From: Flavobacteriales bacterium 34_180_T64
GTDB lineage: Bacteria; Bacteroidota; Bacteroidia; Flavobacteriales; Flavobacteriaceae
Assembly: GCA_002162765.1 (NCBI GenBank)
Contig: MAAR01000004.1
Coordinates: 372,001-436,000 of the forward strand
Reading direction: 5' to 3'
DNA length: 64,000 nucleotides
The notes beneath the pieces were generated by a model, which was given only the letters and a program-made list of their open reading frames with translations, was not told the DNA's origin and did no database searches. Positions within the stretch are counted from its first letter, which is position 1. The number at the start of each line of letters is the position of its first letter. Shown in pieces: positions 7,956-23,031 of this stretch. The position numbers and the translations under genes are program-made.

Positions 7956-9488
7956 ATGCTTATCTATCTCATTAAATTTAGTGCTTGTTTAACCATTTTA
8001 ATGGTGTTTTATAGATTGTGTTTAGAAAATGAACGCATGCATGTTATTAAGCGCTACTATTTACTTTCTGCACTGGTTTTTTCTTTAATAGTCCCACTGA
8101 TTACATTCACCGAATATGTAAATGTACTACCAACTACCGAAATTGTTCAATCGACATTTAACACTGTTAATACTAATAATAGCACTTCTCATATTAGCGT
8201 ATGGATTATCCTTATTGGTACCATATACAGCCTCGGATTAGTCGTGTTTGGCACAAAGTTTCTTTATAATCTATTTACAATTTTTAAATGTATCAAGGGC
8301 AATCCTAAATACAAATCCTATGCATTTATTAATGTTCTTTTAAAAGATTTAAAAGTTCCTCATACGTTTTTCCATTATATATTTTTAAATCAAAAGAAGT
8401 TTGAGGCTCAAGAAATTCCAAATGAAGTTTTATTACATGAACAGGCACATGCAAAACAAAAACATAGTATAGACATCCTATTCATCGAAATCTTATTAGT
8501 CATCTTTTGGTTTCACCCATTGATTCATTTACTAAAGAAAGCCATAAAATTGAACCATGAATTCTTAGCTGATCAGGCTGTCTTGAACAACGGGATTGAA
8601 TCTACAGTTTATCAAAATTTATTATTATCCTTCTCATTTCATTCACAAGAACCACAATTGGCAAATGCCATTAATTATTCATCAATCAAAAAACGATTTA
8701 CAATTATGAAAGCAACAACATCAAAATCATCAATTTGGTTAAGGACAATAGTCATTATACCATTAATTGCCATAACATTATATGGCTTTAGCAACAGCAA
8801 AACAATTCTCATTGATTCTGACATTGAAACGAATCAAAAAGAAGCTACAAAGACTCAAGTTTTAGAATATAATAGACTTGCTAAGCACTACAACTCGCAG
8901 CCAAAAGATCAATTAATTATAAAGAAAAAAGATCTCGAACGTCTAAAACATCTATACCATTTAATGTCTGAATCACAGAGAACATCTGCGGAAGAGTTTC
9001 CTGTAGTTCCACCACCTCCAGCTCCAAAAGCTCCAGCTGTTCCAAAGTCTATCGAAATTAGGAAGTTACCAGCTCCAAAATCTCCAAATGCACCTGCCGT
9101 TCCCGAGGTTATCGAACTTACGAAGTTACCACCTCCTCCTCCAATTCCCGCTGATGCCACACCGGAACAAAAACGAAAGTATAAGGAAGCGATTAAAAGC
9201 TATAAGTTAAAAGCAGTAAAAATGAAGCAACATAAAAAAAGCCTTAAGCAAGTTAAGGAAGCTTCACCTCCTTCTTCCCCACCAGCGCCATTAGACCATG
9301 TGATTGAGATGTCTAAAAAAGGAGCTAAGTTTTATTATGAAGGCAAAAAAATCTCTTCTGACGAAGCAATAGCTATTGTAAAAAAGAATGAAAGCATACA
9401 TATTTCATCTAGAGGTTCTACAACAAAACAAGCTGTTGTGCATCTATCATCAAAACCCATGGTGGTAGAAATAAAAGTAAAGAATTAA
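7956..9488 (+). CDS. BlaR1/MecR1-like M56 membrane metallopeptidase
   Basis: Membrane helices lie at about 1-20, 33-52, 80-103 and near 265-282. The zinc site HEQAH (H161, E162, H165) with a later acidic ligand (NHEFLADQAV) marks the M56 family, whose members cleave the partner BlaI repressor on signal. After the last helix comes a charged region and a proline-rich stretch (about 345-405) with an imperfect duplication, PAPKAPAVPKSIEIRKLP then SPNAPAVPEVIELTKLP. The end holds a small plug-like segment. There is no penicillin-binding sensor domain, unlike staphylococcal BlaR1, so the signal is not obviously a beta-lactam. It is cotranscribed with the repressor and ends at a strong terminator. 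Confidence 0.85.
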   Translation: MLIYLIKFSACLTILMVFYRLCLENERMHVIKRYYLLSALVFSLIVPLITFTEYVNVLPTTEIVQSTFNTVNTNNSTSHISVWIILIGTIYSLGLVVFGTKFLYNLFTIFKCIKGNPKYKSYAFINVLLKDLKVPHTFFHYIFLNQKKFEAQEIPNEVLLHEQAHAKQKHSIDILFIEILLVIFWFHPLIHLLKKAIKLNHEFLADQAVLNNGIESTVYQNLLLSFSFHSQEPQLANAINYSSIKKRFTIMKATTSKSSIWLRTIVIIPLIAITLYGFSNSKTILIDSDIETNQKEATKTQVLEYNRLAKHYNSQPKDQLIIKKKDLERLKHLYHLMSESQRTSAEEFPVVPPPPAPKAPAVPKSIEIRKLPAPKSPNAPAVPEVIELTKLPPPPPIPADATPEQKRKYKEAIKSYKLKAVKMKQHKKSLKQVKEASPPSSPPAPLDHVIEMSKKGAKFYYEGKKISSDEAIAIVKKNESIHISSRGSTTKQAVVHLSSKPMVVEIKVKN

Positions 9489-9500
9489 CTTTTAAATATT

Positions 9501-9526
9501 AAAGCCTCGATTTTCGAGGCTTTTTT
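9501..9526 (+). terminator. Intrinsic terminator of the BlaI-BlaR1 unit
   Basis: AAAGCCTCGA (9501-9510), a 3-base loop and TCGAGGCTTT (9514-9523) form a perfect 10-bp stem followed by further T residues. Confidence 0.9.
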
Positions 9527-9582
9527 GTAACATTTCATAACTTTTTGCGTTCTAATAGTTATCAATCAAAATCAACTTTATT

Positions 9583-10683
9583 ATGTTAAAAAGATTCTTC
9601 ATCATCTGTTCTGGTTCTGACACAGATATTCTAGACAATTGTTCCATTGGAGAGCAAAATAAATATGCTGGCATTGGGGCCACTGTTTTCTTTACTGCTG
9701 TTATGGCTTGTATAGCCGCGAGTTATGCCTTATATACTGTTTTCGATAATTATTATACGTCTATAATCTTTGGTCTAATTTGGGGATTACTCATTTTTAA
9801 TCTCGACAGATTTATCGTGTCTACTATCAAGAAAAGAAACAGCATAATGGATGAACTCATTCAGGCATCTCCAAGAATACTACTTGCAATTATTATTGCT
9901 GTTGTAATTTCTAAACCTTTAGAATTAAAGATTTTTGAAAAAGAAATAAACCAAGTGTTATTAGAACAAAAGAATAATCTAACCTTAGCTAATCAGGGAC
10001 AAATTGCTGATCAATTTACACCTACAATCGCTTCGCTTCAAGGTGAAATTACGAATTTAAAAAATGAGATTAATACTAAAGAAACGGAAGTAAATGCACT
10101 TTACAACACTTACATTACGGAAGCTGAAGGTACAGCTGGCACTAAACTTTTAGGAAAAGGCCCAGTATATAAAGAAAAAAGAGATAAGCATGATGCAGCG
10201 CTTGCCGAGTTACAGGAATTAAAGTCTGATAATAAAGTCAAGATAATTGCAACAGAAACTCAAATTGCTCAGCTCAAGGCTAATTATGACACACAAGTAG
10301 CAACGACTCAACCCATAATTGATGGATTCGATGGTCTAATGGCACGCGTAAATGCTCTAGGAAAGTTACCATTGTTACCTTCTCTATTTATATTTTTACT
10401 CTTTTTAGCAATCGAAACTTCGCCAATATTTGCGAAATTATTATCTCCAAAAGGCGAGTATGACTTTAGATTAGAAGATTCAGAAACTGCAGTTAAAACT
10501 TGGGTCGAACAAAAAGTAAATGAGCGTAAAATATTGCTACAAACTGATATGTCACTGAACAATAAGATTTACAATGATATTGCAGAAGAAGATGAGTTAT
10601 ACAATTACAAACGCAAAAAAGCACGTGAACTTATGCAATTACAGGCGGATGCATTTTTTAAACATCAAAAAAATGCGCTTTAA
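9583..10683 (+). CDS. DUF4407 membrane protein
   Basis: A protein of 366 residues. The N-terminus MLKRFFIICSGSDTDIL is a hallmark of DUF4407. Hydrophobic segments lie at about 28-48, 55-75, 90-108 and 262-282; between the third and fourth is a long periplasmic or cytoplasmic coiled coil (about 125-235, rich in Glu, Lys and Gln). A charged helical tail closes the protein. The family is common in Bacteroidota and has no settled function. It ends directly against the oppositely oriented STAS-like gene, with no base between. Confidence 0.85.
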   Translation: MLKRFFIICSGSDTDILDNCSIGEQNKYAGIGATVFFTAVMACIAASYALYTVFDNYYTSIIFGLIWGLLIFNLDRFIVSTIKKRNSIMDELIQASPRILLAIIIAVVISKPLELKIFEKEINQVLLEQKNNLTLANQGQIADQFTPTIASLQGEITNLKNEINTKETEVNALYNTYITEAEGTAGTKLLGKGPVYKEKRDKHDAALAELQELKSDNKVKIIATETQIAQLKANYDTQVATTQPIIDGFDGLMARVNALGKLPLLPSLFIFLLFLAIETSPIFAKLLSPKGEYDFRLEDSETAVKTWVEQKVNERKILLQTDMSLNNKIYNDIAEEDELYNYKRKKARELMQLQADAFFKHQKNAL

Positions 10684-10962
10684 CTAAGCTGCACTTTCTG
10701 ATTTAAAATGATCAAACAAATCATCGCAACCCATTCCAATTATAGACAAATTTTTACCTTTGGAGATGGATTCATTATGGAGTTGAGCTAAGGCATTCAC
10801 ACCATAACGATCTATACTTTCCAAATTTTCAATACTTAAAGTTAAGGCATTAAATTTTTCGAAAATATGTCTGAATTCCTTTTGAAACAAATGAATGTTA
10901 GTTCTGTTTAAGACTCCTTTGATATTAAAGAAGTTATTGTGATGTGTAATTTGTAAGTCCAT
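10684..10962 (-). CDS. STAS-like small protein, copy 1
   Basis: A protein of 92 residues with the STAS (SpoIIAA/anti-sigma antagonist) pattern of strands and helices: an N-terminal hairpin, TLSIENLESIDRYGVNALAQ as the central strand and phospho-loop, and a final helix. The usual DSSG loop is replaced by D51-R-Y-G, so the Ser phosphorylated in classical partner switching is missing. It aligns without gaps with the protein at 47399-47677; I counted 27 of 92 identical positions, including D51, the GxGC segment and a C-terminal AA. No kinase or anti-sigma gene is adjacent. The function is inferred only as a regulatory protein-protein module. Confidence 0.7.
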   Translation of the reverse strand: MDLQITHHNNFFNIKGVLNRTNIHLFQKEFRHIFEKFNALTLSIENLESIDRYGVNALAQLHNESISKGKNLSIIGMGCDDLFDHFKSESAA

Positions 10963-11354
10963 AATTCATAGATTTTATATGTTCAAATAATAAATTTGGC
11001 GCTATTAATCATTGATTTTCAGGTAAATATAAAATTAATAATTAGCAACACGTCAAATTATCGATAAATTGAATTTTCGAACCGACGAATATAAAAATCA
11101 TGCATTTTATTTAGACAAACGGTAGTTTGTAGAATATAAATTTTTTCGTTTTGTAGTAAATATCGAATTTATCCTGTTGTAGAAATGAGAAATATAATTA
11201 GTCATTAATTTTAATGATTCTAAGAGCATCGTTATTATTCATGATGCATTCAAATTAATTGAAAATTAAAAAGTTAAACTTGCGCTTACATGTATTCTAT
11301 AAACCTACTAGTAGGTACTAGTAGGTTTAAAAAAAATAACCTTATATTTGTGTT
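10963..11354. other. Divergent intergenic region, STAS-like gene and gal/Hyl operon
   Basis: These 392 bp hold no open frame worth calling. The right end carries the palindromic operator at 11301-11328 and the TATATTTG box at 11343. The middle has three TTGTAG hexamers at 11127, 11151 and 11177 (24 and 26 bp apart) in very AT-rich DNA, of unknown meaning. The promoter of the STAS-like gene must lie in the left half, but no exact -7 box was found there. Confidence 0.5.
11301..11328 (+). promoter_or_regulatory. Double palindromic operator before the GntR gene
   Basis: ACCTACTAGTAGGT (11303-11316) is a perfect 14-bp palindrome. Its right half is repeated at once as ACTAGTAGGT (11318-11327), giving two overlapping ACTAGT-centred sites, flanked by AAA and TTT. 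It lies directly upstream of the -7-like box TATATTTG (11343-11350), where a GntR dimer could control its own operon. Confidence 0.65.
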
Positions 11355-12353
11355 ATGAGTGTTATTTCCATTAAAGAAGGTTTAGGCATCCCTAAATACA
11401 AGCAAATAATTATATCCATAGAGACTGCTATTGTGGACGGAGTATACAAAAGAGGAGATAAACTCCCTTCTATTAACAGTGTTCGAAATCGATTTTCATT
11501 ATCAAGAGATACTATTTTATTCGCTTATAACGACTTAAAAGCTAGAGGAATTATACAATCTATTCCAGGCAAAGGCTATTATTTAATAAATGAAAATGTA
11601 AGCGTTGCTCAGAAAATATTTTTATTATTTGACGAGTTAAATACGTTCAAAGAAGATTTATATAATTCGTTCTTAAATAATTTAGATCCTAATATTGAAG
11701 TCGATATTTATTTTCATCACTTTAATTATGACGTGTTTAGCAAGTTGATTTATGATAATTTAGGTTCCTATAATTCTTATATCATTATGCCTGCAAATCT
11801 TGATAATACAGATATAGTCATAAATAAGCTTCCCCAAGACAAAGTATACATCTTAGATCAAACCCATCTTGAATTGGCTCAGTATCCCGCCATCTATCAA
11901 AATTTTGAAAAAGACATTTTCAACAGCTTAACGAAAGGCATCCGCTTATTAAAAAAATATCAGTCTTTAGTTTTGTTGTTCCCAGAACATAAGCAACCAC
12001 AAGGCATGCGGAAGGGATTTAACATTTTTTGCAAGATGCATTCATTTGATCATGAAATTGTAGACTCTATAAAACAAAGAGCTCCAAAAAAAGGTGAAGT
12101 CTATTTAATTCCAGACGACCGAAACTTAATTGTAATTATAAAAAAAATAAAGGAATTAAAGTTGAGACTTGGTAAGGACATTGGAATTATATCCTATAAC
12201 GACACGTTATTAAAAGAAATAGTTGAGGGTGGGATTACTACAATTTCAACAGATTTCAATAAAATGGGACAACTACTCGCGCAAATGGTCTTAAATAAAG
12301 AGCATGTAAAAATTGAAAACCCCAACACTTTAATAATTAGGAATTCATTATAA
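11355..12353 (+). CDS. GntR-type regulator with sugar-binding-like domain
   Basis: Residues 1-75 are a GntR winged helix (KYKQIIISIETAIVDGVYKRGDKLPSI, then SLSRDTILFAYNDLKARGII). The rest, about 85-332, has the alternating strand-helix order of a LacI-type periplasmic-binding-protein fold (FLLFDELNTF, YIIMPANL, GIISYNDTLLKEIVEGGITTIS, MGQLLAQMVL), as in Bacteroidota GntR regulators of carbohydrate loci. It is the first gene of the operon, 6 bp before galactose mutarotase, and probably senses galactose or another intermediate. TATATTTG ends only 4 bp before the ATG, so the transcript may be nearly leaderless. Confidence 0.85.
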   Translation: MSVISIKEGLGIPKYKQIIISIETAIVDGVYKRGDKLPSINSVRNRFSLSRDTILFAYNDLKARGIIQSIPGKGYYLINENVSVAQKIFLLFDELNTFKEDLYNSFLNNLDPNIEVDIYFHHFNYDVFSKLIYDNLGSYNSYIIMPANLDNTDIVINKLPQDKVYILDQTHLELAQYPAIYQNFEKDIFNSLTKGIRLLKKYQSLVLLFPEHKQPQGMRKGFNIFCKMHSFDHEIVDSIKQRAPKKGEVYLIPDDRNLIVIIKKIKELKLRLGKDIGIISYNDTLLKEIVEGGITTISTDFNKMGQLLAQMVLNKEHVKIENPNTLIIRNSL

Positions 12354-12359
12354 CATCTA

Positions 12360-13259
12360 ATGTATACAATTGAACAAATAACTACTAAAGGAACTACTTA
12401 TCTTGAATTATCTAATTCAAATCATAGCTCGATTCTTAGAATTTTTCCTAGTTTGGGCGGCAGTCTTCAAGAACTGATTTTAAATTCCAAATCTATCATT
12501 AAGGATCTCTCTCCTTTAAATTATGAAACGTCTTATGCTTCATCTATTTTATTTCCCTTTGTAAATCGCGTTAAAAATGGCACCTATACTTTTAAACGAA
12601 AAAGATATGTTTTAGACCTCAATCAGAAAGAAGAAAACAACGCACTTCATGGCCTTGTTTTTAATAAAGAATTTAAAATATTCAAGAAAGAAACTTCAGA
12701 CATCTTGGCAAGTGTCATCTTAGAATATGATGAAACCCAGGAAGTCAAAGGCTTTCCTTATCAATATTCCATTCGCCTAACATATACCTTAAGAGGACAT
12801 ACGGTAATAGTTACAGTTAGTGTTATGAATAAATCTTCTAATCCATTTCCATTTAATGTGGGATGGCATCCTTATTTTTTTAGCAGTGACTTGTTTAACA
12901 GCTATTTATCTTTTAAGAGTGATCGAAAATTATCGTTTAATGAAGTGATGATTCCCGTAAAAATTAAAAACATCATTTTGGATAAGGAGTTACAAATAAA
13001 AGATCGACAATTTGACGATTGTTACATTCTAAATACCAATTGTGTAGGCTTTAGAACACCCGATTATAAAATAAAAATAAGCTCGACCTCCGATGAAAAT
13101 TATTTGCAGGTTTTTACTCCAGATAAAGAGAATACCATCGCAATTGAACCCATAACTGGACCTTCAGATAGTTTCAATAATAAATTAGGGCTACAAGTTT
13201 TAAATACTAACGAGACCTATCGTGTAAGTTGGACCATTAAATTACTAGATGATGAATAA
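12360..13259 (+). CDS. galM: Aldose 1-epimerase (galactose mutarotase)
   Basis: A cytosolic beta-sandwich protein of 299 residues of the mutarotase family. It carries GGSLQELIL at the N-terminus, a substrate-loop His in NALHGLVF near 98, the GWHPYF motif with its catalytic His near 172, and IAIEPITGPSDSFNN with the catalytic Glu near 264. It interconverts alpha- and beta-galactose; beta-galactosidase releases the beta form and galactokinase uses the alpha form. It overlaps the next gene by 11 bp, which supports cotranscription and a galactose substrate. Some relatives act on other hexoses, so specificity rests on context. Confidence 0.85.
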   Translation: MYTIEQITTKGTTYLELSNSNHSSILRIFPSLGGSLQELILNSKSIIKDLSPLNYETSYASSILFPFVNRVKNGTYTFKRKRYVLDLNQKEENNALHGLVFNKEFKIFKKETSDILASVILEYDETQEVKGFPYQYSIRLTYTLRGHTVIVTVSVMNKSSNPFPFNVGWHPYFFSSDLFNSYLSFKSDRKLSFNEVMIPVKIKNIILDKELQIKDRQFDDCYILNTNCVGFRTPDYKIKISSTSDENYLQVFTPDKENTIAIEPITGPSDSFNNKLGLQVLNTNETYRVSWTIKLLDDE

Positions 13260-15285
13260 AGCAATCAAATATTTACTGCTACTGTTATTTATAACAAGTT
13301 TAAGCTGTCAAAAAAAACTCGAAACTAAGGCTCCAAACAAGCATTTCACCCATCTTAACTTAAGCAAAAATCGCCTAGATTATAGAATCACACCTAATAA
13401 TTCTATTGACAAATCGGGATTAATGTTTTCTGATCAAGGTGCCTGGTTTGGATACAGTTTACCGAAAACAGAGAAGAATTTAATAGGGTTCTCCGGTCCT
13501 TTTTTAATGACACAACAAAATGGTGTGTGGAGTAGTCAAATGCTGTCTAAATTGACAATAAGTGAAGGTGTACATAATGAAAAAATTATCGGTTTTAAGG
13601 ATGACCTAATAAATCAAAGCAGCTATTCAAGTCACTTAGAGCAAGTGTTTGAAAATAAAAATTTAAAGATAAAAACCGAGCTCGTTTTTGCATCAGGACA
13701 TTCCGCTGTTCAGCGATTTAACATAACCAATATATCTGATGCTCCTATTAAATTGAACACTAGTATTCAAGGTGATGTTTATGATGTCGGAATTGAATTT
13801 AGTAAGCTAGAACAGTATATTAAACTAGTATCAACACATACAAATGCCATTGGATATATAACTGTCTCAGATACATTCGACAACATCGACATTCTTAATA
13901 ATAAGTCGTATTATTCCTATGATAGAACTATTGAATTGTCTCCAAATGAATCTAAAGAAATAGTAGTTTCCCATTCTTTTATCTTTCCAGAATATTCTTG
14001 GGAGGAAGAACGAAAACGTATTCAATCTATAGATTTTGATTCATTGCTAAACGCACGAAAACATGAAAAGAATACACAACTTGAAACATTAGTCAACCAC
14101 AGAAAGTCACAATTTAAAGACAGTATTTATGCTGAAGTTTTAGCCAAAGCGCAACTTACACTACAAAACAATTGGCGCATTCCTGCTGGTGAAATTAAAC
14201 ATGAAGGATTATTTCCATCCTACCATTATCGTTGGTTCAATGGGTTTTGGTCATGGGATTCTTGGAAACATGCTGTTGGACTATCACATTACGATTTACG
14301 ACTCGCTAAAGAGCAAGTCAAACTAATGTTTAAATTTCAAAATGACGATGGATTTGTTGCCGATTGCGTGTATCGTGACACAACAATTGAGGCGCATAAT
14401 TATCGTGATACAAAACCACCATTATCAGCATGGGCCGTTACAGAAATTTATAAAAAAGATACCGATTTAGAATTCATAAAATTCATGTACCCCAAACTTA
14501 AAACATATCATTATTGGTGGTACAACAAACGTGATCACGATCAAGATGGCTTATGTGAGTATGGTTCTACAGATGGGAGTTTAGTAGCTGCAAAATGGGA
14601 AAGCGGTATGGACAATGCCATTCGTTTTGACAATTCTAAAATTCTCAAAAACGAAGAAGGTGCATATTCTTTAGATCAAGAAAGCGTCGACCTAAACGCC
14701 TATTTATATGCCGAAAAATTATCCCTTGCAAAACTTGCTGAAGCATTGGGTCATATGAATGATGTTGAAATTTTTAAAAGTGAATCTATAGAACTTAAAT
14801 CAAAAATACAGACACAATTTTTTGATCCAAATGATGGATGGTTTTACGATACTAATTTAAACGGCAACTCTTTTATCAAAGGTGAAGGAAGCGAGGGGTG
14901 GACAGCACTTTGGGCAAAAGCGGCATCTCAAAGCCAGGCAATAGCCGTTAAAAATAGAATGATGGATCCTAATAAATTTTTTACGAATGTTCCATTTCAA
15001 ACCATGAGTGCTGATCATCCAAAATTTGATCCACTAAAGGGATATTGGAGAGGTCCAAACTGGCTAGATCAAGCTTATTTTGGAGTAAAATCTTTACGGA
15101 ATTATGAATTTAATGAAGAAGCAGATAGAGCCACAATTCAAATTCTAAAAGGCGCTGAAGGGCTTTTAGGAAATGGCCAATCCATACGCGAAAATTATCA
15201 TCCTTTAACTGGAGAAGGTCTACATGCCCAAAATTTTAGTTGGAGTGCTGCCCACATTATTATGCTATTAATGGAAGAAGATTGA
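13249..15285 (+). CDS. GH63-type (YgjK-like) alpha-glucosidase lipoprotein
   Basis: The signal MNKAIKYLLLLLFITSLSC ends in a lipobox Cys, so the protein is anchored in a membrane outside the cytoplasm. An N-terminal beta-sandwich (about 30-260) precedes an (alpha/alpha)6 barrel (about 290-675) with clan GH-G features: WFNGFWSWDSWKHA, WESGMDN near 450 (catalytic-acid region), RGPNWLDQAYFG, and ENYHPLTGEG near the end (general base). E. coli YgjK, a GH63 enzyme, has been crystallised with Glc-alpha-1,2-Gal. That disaccharide is the one on collagen hydroxylysine, and here the gene lies with a beta-galactosidase, galactose genes and a possible hydroxylysine kinase/lyase. The collagen link is inference; trehalase-like activity is the alternative. 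Confidence 0.75.
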   Translation: MMNKAIKYLLLLLFITSLSCQKKLETKAPNKHFTHLNLSKNRLDYRITPNNSIDKSGLMFSDQGAWFGYSLPKTEKNLIGFSGPFLMTQQNGVWSSQMLSKLTISEGVHNEKIIGFKDDLINQSSYSSHLEQVFENKNLKIKTELVFASGHSAVQRFNITNISDAPIKLNTSIQGDVYDVGIEFSKLEQYIKLVSTHTNAIGYITVSDTFDNIDILNNKSYYSYDRTIELSPNESKEIVVSHSFIFPEYSWEEERKRIQSIDFDSLLNARKHEKNTQLETLVNHRKSQFKDSIYAEVLAKAQLTLQNNWRIPAGEIKHEGLFPSYHYRWFNGFWSWDSWKHAVGLSHYDLRLAKEQVKLMFKFQNDDGFVADCVYRDTTIEAHNYRDTKPPLSAWAVTEIYKKDTDLEFIKFMYPKLKTYHYWWYNKRDHDQDGLCEYGSTDGSLVAAKWESGMDNAIRFDNSKILKNEEGAYSLDQESVDLNAYLYAEKLSLAKLAEALGHMNDVEIFKSESIELKSKIQTQFFDPNDGWFYDTNLNGNSFIKGEGSEGWTALWAKAASQSQAIAVKNRMMDPNKFFTNVPFQTMSADHPKFDPLKGYWRGPNWLDQAYFGVKSLRNYEFNEEADRATIQILKGAEGLLGNGQSIRENYHPLTGEGLHAQNFSWSAAHIIMLLMEED

Positions 15286-15286
15286 C

Positions 15287-21434
<6,148 letters not shown>

Positions 21435-21440
21435 GTCATT

Positions 21441-23027
21441 ATGCAGATTATAACATTTTTAGGTTTTACATTATTAGTAGCAGTTATTTCTTACATAGCG
21501 ACACGAAAGACGAATGAATCATCGTCAGACGGTTATTTTTTAGGAGGTCGTAGTTTAACTGGCGTTGTTATAGCTGGATCCTTATTGCTTACAAATCTTT
21601 CGACCGAACAAATTATTGGCTTAAATGGAGCGGCTTTTAAAGAGGGAATTCTAGTAATGGCTTGGGAAACCCTTGCTGCTATTGCCATGGTGGTCACAGC
21701 CATGTTCTTATTACCAAGATATTTAAAGGGAGGAATTACGACAGTCCCTCAATTTTTAGAAAAACGGTATGATAAGACAACTAAAACTATTACTTCAGGA
21801 TTGTTTTTAAGTGGATACGTTGTCGTTTTATTGCCTATAGTTTTGTATTCTGGAGCTTTAGCAATTAATACCATGTTTGATGTACCAGAGTTACTGGGTG
21901 TTTCTGACAATACAGCATTATGGATTACGGTTTGGGGAATTGGAATTATAGGCTCAATTTATGCCATTTTTGGTGGACTTAAGGCTGTAGCCGTATCAGA
22001 TACCATTAACGCTGTTGGTTTATTAGTAGGTGGACTCATGATTCCATTATTTGGATTATGGGCCATTGGAAATGAAAGCATAAGCGATGGAATTTCAACC
22101 CTAATTAATTCACATCCAGAAAAATTTAAATCTCTTGGCGATTCACAGTCTTCTATTCCAGTAGGAACCATATTCACAGGAATGATGCTGGTACAATTAT
22201 TTTATTGGGGAACCAACCAAGCAATAATTCAACGTGCTCTCGGTGCCAAAAATTTAAAAGAAGGACAGAAAGGCCTCATGTTAGCCGCTTTCATAAAAAT
22301 ATTAGGTCCATTAATCGTTGTGCTTCCAGGCATTATAGCTTTTCATATGTTTGGCGATAGTTTAGATAATCCAGATCAAGCCTACCCAATGTTAGTAACA
22401 AAAGTGTTACCCGCAACATTAGTCGGTTTTTTTGCAGCCGTATTATTTGGTGCCATATTAAGCTCCTTTAATTCTGCTCTGAATAGTTCAGTAACCTTGT
22501 TTGGACTCGATATCTATAAATCTCATATCAATATACACGCTACAGAACGTCAAACCGTATTCGCAGGTAAATCTTTCGGTATAATATTAAGTATATTATC
22601 GATGTGTATTGCACCTCTAATTGCAAATGCACCAGACGGATTATTTGGTTATTTACAAGAAGTTAATGGCTGTTATAGCATTCCTATTTTAACAATTATT
22701 GTCGTTGGATACCTTACTAAATATGTTCCCGCCATCGCCGCTAAAGTAGCTATCATTTCTGGTGTACTTCTATATAGTTTTAGTCAATTTATTTTTAAAC
22801 CCTATGTTATTGGGATTGATAATTATCCTCATTTTTTACATGTTATGGCTATTTTATTCGTTTTAAATATTCTAATTATGCTTGTCATAAGTAAATACAA
22901 ACCACGAAAAGAACCATACGTACAACATTACACCAATCAAGTTGATATTGCACCATGGAAACATACGAGAACAGTAGGGATTGCAATTTGTGCACTAGTT
23001 ATAGGAATCTATATTTACTTTATATAG
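21441..23027 (+). CDS. Sodium/solute symporter (SSS), probably for galactose
   Basis: A protein of 528 residues with about 13-14 membrane helices. It resembles the Vibrio sodium-galactose transporter vSGLT: YFLGGRSLTG, then NLSTEQIIGLNGAAFKEGI near 55, GGITTVPQFLEKRYD after the third helix, and SSFNSALNSSVTLFGLDIYK in the region of helix 8. The family couples Na+ entry to sugar or other solute uptake across the inner membrane. Lying between beta-galactosidase and galactokinase, it most likely imports released galactose. No SusC/SusD outer-membrane pair accompanies it. Confidence 0.85.
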   Translation: MQIITFLGFTLLVAVISYIATRKTNESSSDGYFLGGRSLTGVVIAGSLLLTNLSTEQIIGLNGAAFKEGILVMAWETLAAIAMVVTAMFLLPRYLKGGITTVPQFLEKRYDKTTKTITSGLFLSGYVVVLLPIVLYSGALAINTMFDVPELLGVSDNTALWITVWGIGIIGSIYAIFGGLKAVAVSDTINAVGLLVGGLMIPLFGLWAIGNESISDGISTLINSHPEKFKSLGDSQSSIPVGTIFTGMMLVQLFYWGTNQAIIQRALGAKNLKEGQKGLMLAAFIKILGPLIVVLPGIIAFHMFGDSLDNPDQAYPMLVTKVLPATLVGFFAAVLFGAILSSFNSALNSSVTLFGLDIYKSHINIHATERQTVFAGKSFGIILSILSMCIAPLIANAPDGLFGYLQEVNGCYSIPILTIIVVGYLTKYVPAIAAKVAIISGVLLYSFSQFIFKPYVIGIDNYPHFLHVMAILFVLNILIMLVISKYKPRKEPYVQHYTNQVDIAPWKHTRTVGIAICALVIGIYIYFI

Positions 23028-23031
23028 CAAA

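Noticed and set aside
8909-9160. Minus-strand open frame rich in Gly and Ala
   Set aside because: It is the complement of the proline-rich arm of the BlaR1-like gene and has no start context or family; shadow frame.
10963-11200. TTTCG-like words before STAS copy 1, as a further member of the 21-bp-repeat regulon
   Set aside because: Spacings are 16-18 bp and irregular in AT-rich DNA; the pattern is not met.
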